The notes: generated by a model not told the origin, from the letters alone. Counted from the first letter of the stretch, positions 53,392-64,000 are shown. The stretch: 64,000 nt of DNA from Rhabdophis nuchalis (GCA_039707465.1 CM077648.1:18263619-18327618); one strand, 5' to 3'. A program made the numbers and translations.

Positions 53392-54257
53392 TTTTACTAT
53401 GAGATATCTTGGCTCCCCTTTTGGATTTTTAGCGCTAATGTTTTTATCTTAATCCAGTTTTGTAATGCTGGTTTTATGTGGGGTTATATTCCCCACCGCA
53501 ATAAGAAATTTACTAATTATCGGAATCCTCCATATGCTTTGGCTGAGATCTGTCTGCATAGATATTGCATTAGTTTTCAAATTCCCATAAAATGATGCAT
53601 TTGGGGACTGTTTTAAAAAAGACCTCCTTGTTATATAAGGCTAACTTGTTAACTCAAGATATTGTATGAGAATGAAGGCAGTGTGTATTTGGACAGGCAA
53701 CAAATGGTGTAACAGCATTCCTTGCGTTTTTCATCTTTAAACTTTTAAGCCAACACAGCCACATGCCGATATCTTGGATGTAAACATTCAGCTTTGACTA
53801 AATAATTGGCAAGAATAGCAAAACATTCTGGACCCCTGGTATCACATCTGTTTTATGAGAAATAAAATGGATGTCCCATCATGCCCCTTGATTATTTTAA
53901 AAATTGTTCTGCATGTTATTCACTGCCAATGCAGTGCAATTTAGCATCCTGCCATTAAAATCTGCATATCTAACTGTGATCTTAAATATATTTAAACTTC
54001 CATTAAAAAAAGCCTTCAATTTATTTTTCATTTAGTCCATTTAATAAAAGAGCAATAACGTGCTTTCAGCTGAAGGTTATGTGAGGAAAATTGAGGAATA
54101 TATTTTAGAAGTAACAGCAATTTTCGGTACCATTTATTGCATTTCAGAAGTCATTTACCCTCTGGAACATATATTTAAAGCAAACTTATTTCTTTCCCCC
54201 CATTTTTATTTTTGTAAACATAGCACTTAAATTTTCACATTCTTTAAAACCCAATGA
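53392..54257. other. repeat-free block, candidate conserved noncoding
   Basis: No transposon recognised over 860 bp. It has complex sequence and AATTT/ATTA motifs. Texture only; conservation untested. Confidence 0.35.
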
Positions 54258-54331
54258 ATATGAATGAATGAATGAATGAATGAATGAATGAATGAATGAA
54301 TGAATATGTGTGTGTGTGTGTGTGTGTGTGT
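54258..54331. repeat. (GAAT)n then (TG)n microsatellites
   Basis: About 11 GAAT units and about 13 TG units back to back, adjoining the SINE family G cluster. Confidence 0.95.
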
Positions 54332-54815
54332 TTTAGTTTTATGAGCTGATCAATAAATAAGTCAGAGAGACTAGGATAGATCTATTTCGAGCTTTTTAGC
54401 TCTCATCAGCTAGTCATACCCTTACTGGGATTCGAACTGGGGCTGAATTGCATATCAGGCAAGAGCCTTTAGCCATTCAGCCAGACCAGGGTCTCCCATT
54501 GCATCAGCTGAGACAGGAGGATCAGTATGTATAATAGTTCCACAACACCCTGTTAGGGCCCCAATTAAGGGAGGAGACATACTGTTTCCTTTTCTGCCTT
54601 TCGGCTCATCACCAGAGACCATCTAGCCAGAAAGCCATGAGTTCCATTGTGTTAATTTTTTAATATGTGTGTTAGTTTTATGAGCTGATCAATAAATAAG
54701 TCAGAGAGACTAGGATATGCAATTCAGCCCCGGTTCGAATCCCAGTAAGGGTATGGCTAGCTGATGAGAGCTAAAAAGCTCGAAATAGATCTATCCTAGT
54801 CTCTCTGACTTATTT
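54332..54815. mobile_element. rearranged SINE family G cluster (inverted and direct copies)
   Basis: A minus-oriented copy runs 54337-54500, with tRNA-like head complement to 'gccagaccagggtctccc' and B box GGGATTCGAAC. Its tail region is at 54505-54660. The terminal unit 'tgagctgatcaataaataag' is repeated directly at 54338 and 54672. A plus-oriented head/body copy follows at 54717-54812 ('cggttcgaatcccagtaag'). The left and right copies form a ~90-bp inverted repeat. Confidence 0.65.
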
Positions 54816-54894
54816 ATACACATACATACATACATGCATGCATGCATACATACATACATACATACATACATACATACATACATACATACATACT
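54816..54894. repeat. (CATA)n with CATG variants
   Basis: About 19 tetranucleotide units at the 3' end of the plus-oriented SINE. Confidence 0.95.
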
Positions 54895-55424
54895 TAGTGC
54901 ATTCTTATTGATTAATGTAACTTAACTGTGTCATTTGGAATGCTTTTTAAAATTTTCATGATCTAAGAGTGGCAAAGAAAGGGTTAGGAGATACAAGGTA
55001 TTATCTATACCATTCTTGATCCTTTCAACAACAACAAAAACACGTTCTTAGGATAGCACTTCCTGAGTTGTTTAGCATTCCATTGCACATAATTTATTTA
55101 ATGTGCACTTGATAAACTTGTGATGTATGCCATATAGATATCTATGTGATTTAGAAGAAAAGCAATGAGCTTTGGAAGCTGAGAACCAAGAACTAATGCA
55201 GATTTGAGTAATGTATGCAAGGTATGCAAATTTCAGTCCAAAATTTCCCTAACTTGTGTGGAAACAATCCAATGATAATCAGTGATTTTTTTCAGAATGA
55301 ATGGCATTCCATTCTATATCCAAAACAAAGAATTAGTGGTATACAATACAATTAGAAATTGTACCTTGCATATCTCTACCTTATTCATTCTTTTAAACAA
55401 TGTATAAACCAATTTTGATCCAAA
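54895..55424. other. no recognised feature
   Basis: Nothing recognised. Confidence 0.5.
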
Positions 55425-55993
55425 ATAGGAATAGCAACAGCACTTAGATTTATATACTGCTCTATAGTGCTTTATAGGGATACGGTGGCTTAGTGGCTAA
55501 GACATTGACCTTGTTGATCAGAATGGTCAGCAGTATGGAGGTTCGAATCCCTAGTGCCGCCTAGGGGAGTGAGCTCCCGTTACTTGTCCCCGCTTCTGCC
55601 AAACTAACAGTTCGAAAGCATGTAAAAATGGAAGTAGAAAAATAGGGACCACCTTTGGTGGGAAGATAACAGCATTCTGTGCACCTTCAGTGTTTAGTCA
55701 TGCTGGCCACATGACCACAGAGACTTCTTCAGACAGTGCTGGCTTTCAAAAAGAGATGAGCACCTCCCCCTAAAGTCAGGAATGACTAGCACATATGTGC
55801 AAGGGAAATATCTACCTTTATAGTGCTTTACAGCACTCTGAGTGGTTTACAACATCAGTATATTGTCCCTAACAATATGGGTCCTCATTTTACTGATCTT
55901 GGAAGGATGGAAGGCTAAGTCAACCAGGATTGAGCTCTTGGCAGTGGGCAGAGTTGGCTTGAAATACTGCATTCTAGCCACTTCGCTACCACC
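55425..55993 (-). mobile_element. tRNA-SINE family T1, split by a Sauria-type SINE
   Basis: Pieces 55425-55476 ('aggaatagcaacagcact' to 'tagtgctttata') and 55819-55993 ('tatagtgctttacagcac' to 'cacttcgctaccacca') join across the inserted SINE. Confidence 0.85.
55477..55818 (+). mobile_element. Sauria-type tRNA SINE inside family T1
   Basis: Head GGGATACGGTGGCTTAGTGG, B box GTTCGAATCCC, complete body, short tail. The 14-bp duplication TATAGTGCTTTA(T/C)A is at 55463-55476 and 55819-55832 with one difference. Shows that Sauria-type activity post-dates family T1. Confidence 0.9.
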
Positions 55994-56739
55994 ATAGATT
56001 TAGGTTTGTTTATTATATGTAAAAATGTAATCTTAAAATATTTATTGAAATGATTTATATGACCACCTACTTTAAAACAGGGTCTCTGGATGCAGGACAA
56101 CATTTAACCAAATATAAAGATTAAAAAAAACACTTAAGAAAAAAAAATGAAGTGATTGATAGCATTTTAAAATTGTACTAAAGTCCAATTAGGTATAATG
56201 CCTTTGAGGGTTAATTTAGAATTTCTCCAATGATTTGAAAGCTCACTATATCATAGCTTGTCTTTGGCCTAGGGAGATCTTATTCATCATAAAGATAACT
56301 TTTCATTCTGCATTTTTCCTGGCTTATTCAATATTTTTCTATCATTTTACTTTCACCTAGGAGCAATACTTTCGTTCATCCTTCTTAGCTTAGCTGACAC
56401 GACTTTACGATCCTGTTCTATTCTTTGCCCTCATTTCCCTAGACATTACCTTTCCGTCGACATTGGTTTGTAAACTTTTGGAGCTTGAAACTTGCCAGAT
56501 GTTTTAAAAATGTAATTATGTTGGTTGCAACAATGGATCCTACCTACTATCTGCATTCGAATAGCAGAAGAAAATTGAAAGACTCAAGCCAAAGACTGAT
56601 ACAGAATATTGCAACAGCATTGGTGCAATGTTCCAATTCTAGATAATCAACAGAGAAAATACTCTATATACAAATAATGTGATTAAAATACAGAGAGAAA
56701 GATCAGAAATAAGTGGCCCTACATATTTACTTTATTTTA
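55994..56739. other. no recognised feature
   Basis: Repeat-poor AT-rich sequence. Confidence 0.5.
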
Positions 56740-56854
56740 TTTTATTTTATTTATTTATTTCGTCAAGCATGTATTAGATAACAGATATAAGTATAAACAT
56801 GATTATGAATGCATGAAAAGAATACAAATACAAGAGAATATTAGTATAAAACCA

Positions 56855-57052
56855 CGTTTTAGTTTTATATGGTTTTAGTAGGGATTTTAATAGGTTTTAG
56901 ACAGGCTACTCATTATCTAATGTATTTTAATAGGTTTTTAATTGTTTTCTATGTTTTATTCGTGATTTTACTGCTGCCTGTACACCACCCGAGTCCCGGA
57001 AGGGAGAAGGGCGGTATAGAAATGTAAATATTAAAGTAAATTATTAAATTAA
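56855..57052 (+). mobile_element. L2/CR1-like 3' UTR
   Basis: 'gcctgtacaccacccgagtc' and 'gagaagggcggtatagaaat' identify the 3' terminus. Confidence 0.7.
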
Positions 57053-57424
57053 GTACAGGCATGGTAGGCACACTGGTGCGCTTATTCATGCCCTTTACAG
57101 ACCTCTTAGGAATGAGGTGAGGTCAATAGTAGGCAACTTAAGGTTAAAATTTTGGGGGTTTGGGAATCAAACCACAGAGTCAGGTAGTGCATTCAATGCA
57201 TTGACCACTCTGTTGCTGAAGTCATATTTTCTGCAATCAAGTTGGTATTAATGGTTAGAAAAAAGTGGGGGGGGGGAAATGGTGAGGAACTGAAGGGAAG
57301 AAAATAACTTAACTAGAAGGTGGAAAAAGGGTTAACTTGTTCAATCTCGCACTGCCCTATGGACAGAAAGGAAAGAAACCGCGATGAAATGAGAATGGGG
57401 GTATGATGATGGCAATATGTCAAT

Positions 57425-57665
57425 CAATCAATAATCAATAATTTAATTTGTTGACCGCTCCCTCTCCCCAAAGGGACTCGGAGCGATGCACAGGGCGAAT
57501 AAAACAATAAATACACACACACATGATAAAAACAAATTAAATATATCCCTGCGCTAAAAATTACCAATTAAAATACTAAAATCCCTATCTAAAATTATTA
57601 ACAATTTATTAAAAACAAAAAATTATTATTATAAAAACAAATTATTAAAAATTATGTACAAATAT
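57425..57665 (-). mobile_element. L2/CR1-like 3' UTR
   Basis: 'accgctccctctccccaaag', 'gatgcacagggcgaataa' and 'tccctgcgctaaaaatta' on the plus strand. No coding part. Confidence 0.7.
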
Positions 57666-57999
57666 ATTTGATTTAAAATACCAGAACTTGCATGAATTAC
57701 GGGTGACTGTGAAAGAAATGCATGAAAATTTCCCTGTTGTAACCAACTGATACACAGTACGTTAAAGAAAGAGGGTTTTTTTGTGTTGTGTCTGTTTTGG
57801 AAACTAAAAATAAAATTTATAAAGATTTTTTTTTAAAGTTTGGAGCGGTTTACCTTAAGTTTGTATCTATTGTTTGCCCGTTTATTGGGGTTGAAACTGA
57901 AGTCGTCATTGACAGGTAGGATGTTGTAGCAGACCATTTTGTGTGCTACACTTAGGTCAGACCTTAGTTGGCATGGTTCTAGGTTGTCAATCCTAAAAT

Positions 58000-58233
58000 T
58001 TCACTTGTCAGAAATGGTATAGGGCAGGGGTCTCCAACCTTTGCAACTTTAAGTCTGAAGGACTTCAGCTTCCAGACTTCTCCAGCCAGCAAAGCTGGCT
58101 GGAGAATTCTGGGAGCTGAAGTCCTTCAGACTTAAAGTTGCAAAGGTTGGAGACCCCTGGTATAGGGTCTCCTGTATGAGCAGGGGGTTGGACTAGAAGA
58201 CCTCCAAGGTCCTTTCCAGCTCTGTTATTCTGT
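58000..58233 (+). mobile_element. CR1 3' terminus, split by a palindromic MITE
   Basis: 'cacttgtcagaaatggtata' (58002-58024) resumes after the MITE as 'gtctcctgtatgagcaggg' and 'ggtcctttccagctctgtta'. Only the last ~90 bp of a CR1 survives. Confidence 0.75.
58025..58159. mobile_element. palindromic (foldback) hAT MITE, copy 4
   Basis: A 135-bp palindrome, CAGGGGTCTCCAACCTTTGC to its complement, with a perfect 8-bp duplication GTATAGGG at 58017-58024 and 58160-58167. Arms match copy 1 at 9673 closely apart from the outermost bases. Confidence 0.95.
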
Positions 58234-59186
58234 TGAAATATGTCACATGCTTTTAGCCTTTCAGTGTAGAAATTAGTGCATTTGTGTAAGTTTTCAAAGC
58301 CAGTAGGGAAAATAGTTCGTGTATTTTAAGAAATGTTTATCAGCCTTTGCTTCTGGTGTGTTTATATCAAGAGATACAGCGATTTTTCCATTTCTGCACG
58401 GATTGCAGAATGCTGAGTAAAGTGTTATATGCTGGCATTTTCTTTCAGATGTTTGAAGTCCCAGGCTCCTGACTCACAACGTGTCTTACTCTCCCTGCGT
58501 TGTATCATTAATTTCCCCCTTAAAGTAACAATAAGCAGCTACAAAGCACAATCCCCTTCAAAACGTGAAGTTTTGGAAGGACTTCCTATAGGAAAAAAAC
58601 CCAACTCAGATCAACAGCTTTTGCTCACATTTTGTTTTACCAAAATGCCCTTACACAATGTGCTGCGTTTTACTAATCTCTATTTTAGACATTCCCCATG
58701 GAAAGCAAATTCCAAAGCTATTTTATCTTCATCTACGGCACTAATACACTTTTTCCCGGGATATATAACTCACGCTGGGCTTGCTATCTGATCCCCCAGT
58801 AATAAGGTTTCTGAGTGTGCAGTCATGCCCCTCATTACCCTTATCCAATCCATAGTGAGAATTGGCACAGGTATAAATGGATTTCAGTCGAATAAACAAT
58901 TTAGGCTCAAAAGTATTCATGAGAGAGCTGCATCTCACTCCGTTCCTAATTTCTGCCTGTCTTGGGAAATAGCAGAAAATATTAAAATACACTTTCCTTC
59001 CCAAAGTGGTTAGCTATGAGTTAACCTTCACTGGGTGCAGCTGTCTTGGGGGAAGATGGGAAATAAATCACCCTGTAGGTCCCTAGTCTTGAGCAATTCG
59101 GTGCTTTAAACTTGAAATAACAGGGGGGAAATATCGCTTCCTACCTTCTTGAATTTGGATTCTAATTTTTAAAGAGAATGTTTCAG
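58234..59186. other. repeat-free block, candidate conserved noncoding
   Basis: No repeat recognised. A 120-codon frame at 58429-58791 (+) has no family signature and no clear splice context. Confidence 0.35.
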
Positions 59187-59342
59187 GGGTGGGTCCCCGT
59201 ATCGCTTGATGCCGGTTCACTGCGCATGCACTTTGCTACTGCAGGCGTCCCCAAAATGAGTGAAATCGAGCTGGCCCCGCCCACCCTGGCCCCCAAGGTC
59301 AAACACAACCTTGAAGTTGCCCTCCATGAAATCGAGACATCA
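59187..59342. mobile_element. hAT MITE fragments
   Basis: 'caggggtgggtccccgtatc' (59188) is a left end of the CAGTGGTGGG group. 59265-59342 ('ggtcaaacacaaccttgaag', 'ccctccatgaaatcgag') is the complement of the 49225 family. Confidence 0.55.
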
Positions 59343-59579
59343 CTACTCTAGAGATACTAAGGACTGACGGTAGAATCATAGATTCACTGACATTGGTCTA
59401 TAATCCTGACTGGGATATAATGTTTGCATTATTGCTGCAGCTAGCGTCAACAGCAGTAGGAAATCTGTTTTAAGTAGCTATTAAATTAATCATTAAAAGT
59501 CTCACCGCATTACTGAAGCACCTGAATAAATCAAGATTGGCATGATGCATATGAATATAGAACTCTTTCGTCCAGAGTA

Positions 59580-59965
59580 CAGGTAGTCCTTTACTTATGA
59601 CCAGAATTGAGCCCAAAATTTATGTTGCTAAGTGAGACATTTGTTAAGTGACTTTTGCCCCATATTACCACTTGTTTTGTCACAATATCACTGCAGTTGA
59701 TAAGTTAGTAACACAGGTGTTAAGTGAATCTGGCTTCCTCACTGATTTTGCTTGTCAGAAGGTTGCAAGAGGTGATCACATGACCTTGGGACACAGCAAC
59801 GGTCATAAGTATGAAGCACTTGTCAAACAACTGAGTTTTGATCACATGATAATGGGGCTGCTACAAAGGTCGTAAGTGTGAGAAATGATCATAAGTTAGT
59901 TTTTTCAGTGCTATTGTAACTTTAAACGGTCATTAAATGAACTGTTGTAAGTTGAGGATTACCTG
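59580..59965 (-). mobile_element. TA-MITE family A, full length, minus
   Basis: TA at 59578-59579; left end CAGGTAGTCCTTTACTTATG, right end GTAAGTTGAGGATTACCTG. 386 bp, collinear with the complement of 3127-3522. Confidence 0.85.
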
Positions 59966-61023
59966 GACATAAAATGTGGATAGATATTCGTGGTTCTTTC
60001 CAAATGCCTGCACATATTTTGTGTCTTTTGCTCTTGACGATTGTTATGCTTAGTGGCTAGCAGTCAAATGCATAATATGACTTTATTGAAAATCATAGTA
60101 TTTGAGCAAATGTCTCTAGGCAGGCTATTCAACCTGTCATGGCCCATTTTCAAACTTGAGTCATAATCAAGAAGGAAAGTGAATTATATACCCCAGGTAA
60201 CTGGTTAAGAGAGTTTGTCAATCATGGTTTGGTTGGATTACCACCTGCTGCCCTTTGTCCCATCATAATTGCTTATTTGGAAAATCTTCAGGGTAACATA
60301 TCACAGGAGCTAGCAAGCTGCCTGATAAATTACTTTATAAATAATTTGTAAAGCTGGTAATGCAGTTCTCCAGGAAGTCTACCCTTTGAAGCATCATTCC
60401 TCGGAATACATTGAATTTGAGGTGTCTATCAATATAATTATCTTCTAGGTGTTTATTATGGTCACCTACCTTTCATTGGATTGGGAGTGTAATGAGGAAC
60501 AAATCATCCTAGAGAAGGTCTACTTATGTGGTTAAGAGTTGACCCCAACGTGATGACATAATTATGACTAACATCCCGATAATCCATAATTCGGAACCAC
60601 GATAAAGGATATCTGAGAGGACATCTTGGGGTTCCTGCTGTTTATCTATTGCAAAGAAAGCAGGATATTTAATGCTGATCAAATACTGAGCCAACACTGC
60701 AGAATATCCCAGATTGTGTTTAACCAGGAAGCAAAGGAAAGGAAATAAGACAATTGTGTTTCCAGGATTATGGCCTGACGTGCCATCAATTATTGAGACT
60801 ACTCCGCTCATTGTTTCTTCCAATTACAAAAAGGCAAGGCAATTCTCTTTTGACAGGAACCAAGCTATTTTGTTCTGCAGTTCATGAATTATATATCCGC
60901 TCTACCTCGTTCCACTCCACTGGTGGTGCCACTGCAAACTCAGCAAGTGAACGCGCCTTTTGCCCGTGCGTTTCAATTTAATGAGAGGCTCCTGCAGGTA
61001 ATGCAGATTGTGCACACATATAT
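59966..61023. other. 1.06-kb repeat-free block, candidate conserved noncoding
   Basis: No repeat recognised. Complex sequence with TAATTA-type and CAATCA motifs between 60100 and 60560. Confidence 0.35.
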
Positions 61024-61382
61024 AAGGTAAAGGTAAAGGTTCCCCTCGCACATATATGCTAGTTGTTTCCGACTCTAGAGGGCGGTGCTCATCTCCATTT
61101 CAAAGCCAAAGAGCCAGCGCTGTCTGAAGACGTCTCCGTGCTCATGTGGCCGGCATGATTAAATGGCGAAGGGGCACGGAACATTGTTATCTTCCCACCA
61201 AAAGTGTTCCCTATTTTTTCTACTTGCATTTTTACCTGCTTTCGAACTGCTAGGTTGGCAGAAGCTGGGACAAGTAACGGGAGTTCACTCAATTATGTGG
61301 CATTAGGGATTTGAACTGCTGAACTGCCGACCTTTCTGATTGACAAGCTCAGAGTCTTAGCCACTGAGCCACTGCATTCCCG
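61024..61382 (-). mobile_element. Sauria-type tRNA SINE, full length
   Basis: Tail complement TAAAGGTAAAGGTTCCCCTC at left, tRNA head complement to 'gccactgagccactgcattc' at right. All body modules present. Confidence 0.9.
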
Positions 61383-61749
61383 TTCGCACACATATATGTG
61401 TGTGCTTATTTATTTCAGGGAGGCATATCTCCCTGGTGCCAATTAACCTTCATGTTGACATAAGAAGCAATTTTAGCCACAAGAGAAAATGGCCGTCAAC
61501 AATTTGAAGATAAACGTAGAGGGATATGTCGAAGTTTTACATGGTTCTCTTTTCTCCTTTTATAAAAATACCGTTCACACTCTGTCAATCACATACAGGA
61601 TAATCTCATTTTTCTACTCTAAGTAGTTCCCTAAGGCCACATATAAATATTTGTACTACTCACTTCATACATGTCTCTTTCTGTCTTTCTCACAAAGAGA
61701 GTAAGAGGGAACAAAATTAAGCTAATAGTTACTGCATTGTACTTTCTTG

Positions 61750-62100
61750 CTGAGCTTGTCAATCAGAAGGTCGGCAGTTCAGCGGTTTGAATCCCTAGCG
61801 CCACGTAATGGAGTGAGCTCCCGTTACTTGTCCCAGCTTCTGCCACGCTAGCAGTTTGAAACCATGTAAAAAATACAAGTAAAAAAATAGAGACCACTTT
61901 GGTGGGAAGGCAACAATGTTCCGTGGGCCTTCGGCATTTAGTCATGCTGGCCACATGACCACTGAGATGTATTCAGACAGCGCTGGGTTTTCAGCTTAGA
62001 AACAGAGATGAGCACTGCCCCCTAGAGCTGGAAACGACTAGCATGCATGTGTGAGGGAACAACTAGCACGCATGTGTGAGGGGAACCTTTACTTTTACCC
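61750..62100 (+). mobile_element. Sauria-type SINE, 5'-truncated
   Basis: Starts inside the tRNA part ('gctgagcttgtcaatcaga'). The B box is degraded (GGTTTGAATCCC). Near the 3' end about 27 bp ('aacgactagcatgcatgtg') are tandemly duplicated at 62032-62085. Tail ACCTTTACTTTTACC. Confidence 0.85.
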
Positions 62101-62500
62101 TTACTATCTTAGTAGGTGAGACAACAGTCCTTTTTCTTCTTGGCTTTTTGTTTTTCATTTCTGCCATCCTAATATTTTTTAAATGTAACTAGCAGACGGT
62201 AGAAAACGACAAGCAAACTGACCATTTAAACTATATACCAGATAAAAATTCCTCTTTAATTTCACTTCGCTAAGTGTGCATTTGTAATATTCGGTCTCCT
62301 GCTTCCTGAAATACATACTCAAGACAATCTTTTGAGCAGAATGGCCCACAAAATATTTCACTGCTTTTATTGTTACCATTTATTTAATGATTTATCCTTG
62401 CTTTAAAAATCAAATAAGCCATTTGGGGGTATCCCCTGCTGGAAGGAAAGGGTAAAAAGTTGTATTGGAGATTACAGCATTTAGATGTATATGAGTGTTC
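62101..62500. other. no recognised feature
   Basis: Nothing recognised. Confidence 0.5.
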
Positions 62501-62504
62501 ATTC

Positions 62505-62660
62505 TTAAATTTGTGTACCACCGATTTAATGTGACTCATGGGGGTTTACAGCATCTACAACAATGATAATAAAAACAACATTAAAATATTCATAGCAAAC
62601 AATAAACCATTAAAATATCCACCAGAAACAATCAAACATTAAAACAACCCTGGTATGCCA
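62505..62660 (-). mobile_element. old LINE 3' UTR remnant
   Basis: 'taaatttgtgtaccaccg' then 'gactcatgggggtttacagc' and repeated 'aaacaataaaccattaaaat' resemble a reversed CR1/L3-type 3' end ('gcggtatacaaattta'). Highly diverged. Confidence 0.45.
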
Positions 62661-62982
62661 GAACAGTGAGACATTCATGATATAGTCAAACAAACAGAGT
62701 AACACTTTACTATCGTAAAACATTAGTAAGCTGTGTTACACAATCCCAGGATAGTTACACTTGATCATGACAATGACAAGATAGCAACAAGGCAACATTT
62801 GCAATGATGAAAGTGTAGATGGTGCATATATATTTGGTTTAGATAAATAGCAACTTCCAACTCAACCTTCCACCACTTGGTAGCCCCCAGATGTTTTGGG
62901 ATCATTGCTCCCCAAATCCTGATAAAATAATTGATTTTATCAGAAAGAGCTAAAAATGCAACACAATAGAATACAATACAAT

Positions 62983-63181
62983 CAGATGTGGTATTCTACC
63001 GGTTCAGACCGGTTCGTCCGAACCAGTAGCGGAAATTGCGGGTGGCCCACCCTCCACCCTGGCTCTATTTTATCCTATTTATGGATGTTTTTTGAGCAAA
63101 GCGCATGCGCAGAATGACAGGGACATGCACGGATGGGGGCACATACATTTAGGTAGGGAAGGTAAGTGAAAACTACCCCTG
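62983..63181 (+). mobile_element. hAT MITE in a pentanucleotide repeat
   Basis: A 199-bp element with a perfect 8-bp duplication AATACAAT at 62975-62982 and 63182-63189. Left end CAGATGTGGTATTCTACCGG, right end GTGAAAACTACCCCTG. The duplication itself is part of an (ATACA)n repeat. Confidence 0.85.
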
Positions 63182-63185
63182 AATA

Positions 63186-63345
63186 CAATGCAATGCAATG
63201 CAATGCAATGCAATGCAATGCAATGCAATGCAATGCAATGCAATGCAATGCAATGCAATGCAATGCAATGCAATGCAATGCAATGCAATGCAATGCAATG
63301 CAATGCAATGCAATGCAATGCAATGCAATGCAATGCAATACAATA
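63186..63345. repeat. (CAATG)30 array ending in CAATA units
   Basis: Thirty perfect CAATG units (63186-63335), then two CAATA. The flanking CAATA units suggest one A-to-G change that then expanded. Frames over it (repeating Met-Gln-Cys-Asn or His-Cys-Ile-Ala-Leu) are artefacts. Confidence 0.98.
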
Positions 63346-63650
63346 CAAGTAGTTTTCAACTTACGGCCACAATTTCTGTTGTTGAGTAGACATTTGTTAA
63401 ATGAGTTTTGTATCATTTTATGATCTTTCTTGTCACAGTTGTTAAGTGAATCAACACAATTGTTAAATTAGTAACAAAGTTGTGGAGTGAATCTGGCTTC
63501 CCCATTGACTTTGCTTGTCAGGAGGTCAAAAAAGGTGATCACATGATGACAGGATATTGCAACCATCATAAGTATGAATCAGCTGCCAAGCATCTGAATC
63601 TTGATCATGTGACCATGGGGAAGCTGCAATGGTCATAAATGTGAAAAAGG
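63346..63650 (-). mobile_element. TA-MITE family A, truncated, minus
   Basis: Preceded by TA (63344-63345) supplied by the pentamer array. Left end CAAGTAGTTTTCAACTTACG. Body to 'catggggaagctgcaatgg', then lost. Confidence 0.75.
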
Positions 63651-63654
63651 CAAT

Positions 63655-63762
63655 ACATGACCCAAATTCACCTAGCCAGCTTTCATGCCTAAGGCAGGAC
63701 TAGAACTTACAGCTCCTGGTTTCAGCCGAGTGTCTTAACTCACTAGATCCAACAGTGTCTCA
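63655..63762 (-). mobile_element. MIR-like SINE family M fragment
   Basis: 'agccagctttcatgcctaa', 'ggcaggactagaacttaca' and 'ctcctggtttc' match the tRNA head and early body of 5946-6189. Confidence 0.65.
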
Positions 63763-63777
63763 ATGTATAATGTCATG

Positions 63778-63807
63778 GTGTGTGTGTATATGTGTGTGTG
63801 TGTGTGT
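63778..63807. repeat. (TG)n microsatellite
   Basis: Short GT array with a 'tatatg' interruption, directly upstream of the L2. Confidence 0.9.
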
Positions 63808-63808
63808 T

Positions 63809-64000
63809 ATCATCTTCAAAGCGCTCCATGGCACGGGACCTAGCTATCTGCGGGATCGCATCCTGCCCCATACATCCCTGCGGCCGATTCACTCCCACAG
63901 AGAGGGACTTCTCCGGATGCCGTCCACTAGGCTATGCCAGCGGGCGACGCCCAGGGGAAGGGCCTTCTCTGTGGCGGGCCCGACCCTCTGGAACGACCTT
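63809..64000 (+). mobile_element. L2/CR1-like LINE ORF2 C-terminus, cut by window edge
   Basis: Begins 'atcatcttcaaagcgctcc', encodes IIFKALHGTGPSYLRDRILP-like sequence and continues off the edge at ALWNDL. 5' truncation is at the GT array. Confidence 0.85.

Larger units (their letters stand above)
56740..58000 (-). mobile_element. old CR1-type LINE remnant broken by two L2 pieces
   Basis: Recognisable stretches: 57050-57240 ('gtaggcacactggtgcgctt', 'ctgaagtcatattttctgca') and 57836-58000 ('ttggagcggtttaccttaa', 'gaagtcgtcattgacagg', 'tgttgtagcagaccatttt'). I recognise these as a LINE common in squamates, read on the minus strand, but no frame survives. L2 fragments interrupt at 56855-57052 (+) and 57425-57665 (-). 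Confidence 0.45.

Noticed and set aside
63075..63423. Regularly repeating frames (Met-Gln-Cys-Asn, His-Cys-Ile-Ala-Leu) and a CRISPR-like look
   Set aside because: A pure pentanucleotide array with no spacers; five-base units read in three frames give the periodic peptides.

Overview
This is vertebrate nuclear DNA, most likely from a squamate reptile and probably a snake. It is AT-rich and full of repeats: tRNA-derived SINEs ending in (ACCTTT)n that resemble Sauria SINEs, CR1 and L2/CR1-like LINEs, Bov-B, an L1, Penelope-like fragments, Helitrons, many short hAT-type MITEs with 8-bp target duplications, TA-flanked MITEs, solo LTRs and long simple repeats including GATA, TTTA, TTTC, AATGC and TTC/TCC. 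I found no host protein-coding exon, no stand-alone tRNA or rRNA gene and no prokaryotic feature. Family names come from recognised sequence character and were not checked against a library.

Layout. 0-9 kb: a CpG-rich promoter-like segment at the left edge, a SINE split by an L2, a full TA-MITE, a long CCT/CTT tract, an RTE-like LINE remnant and a compound TAGA/TAGG array. 9-15 kb: a deeply nested site (CR1 > hAT MITE > second CR1 with a 436-codon open frame), a SINE split by a hAT MITE, and a Penelope-like endonuclease remnant. 15-25 kb: an LTR in a Penelope fragment, Sauria SINE, L2, two Helitrons, Bov-B and a long hairpin. 25-35 kb: two related LTRs, large microsatellites, tail-to-tail L2s, and an L1 flanked by a ~105-bp duplication. 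35-41 kb: the best L2 copy (open frame of 405 codons) and several hAT MITEs. 41-52 kb: a pogo/Tigger-like MITE, a TA-MITE, a 1.06-kb LTR-like element, a Helitron, hAT MITEs and a CR1. 52-64 kb: a TTC/TCC array, hAT MITEs, rearranged SINEs, a layered LINE remnant, SINEs, a (CAATG)30 array and an L2 running off the right edge.

The mobile elements work by cross-mobilisation. LINEs supply reverse transcriptase to SINEs that share their 3' ends, and absent autonomous hAT, pogo-like and Helitron elements must have moved the short DNA elements. Perfect target duplications let several nested insertions be ordered in time.

Between the repeats lie repeat-poor blocks, notably 31.8-33.1, 38.5-39.3, 46.6-47.4, 53.4-54.2, 58.2-59.2 and 60.0-61.0 kb. 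They could hold conserved noncoding elements, so the window fits an intron or gene desert. I saw no clear sign of a new biological system; the main value lies in insertion history, the MITE families and the unexplained unique blocks.
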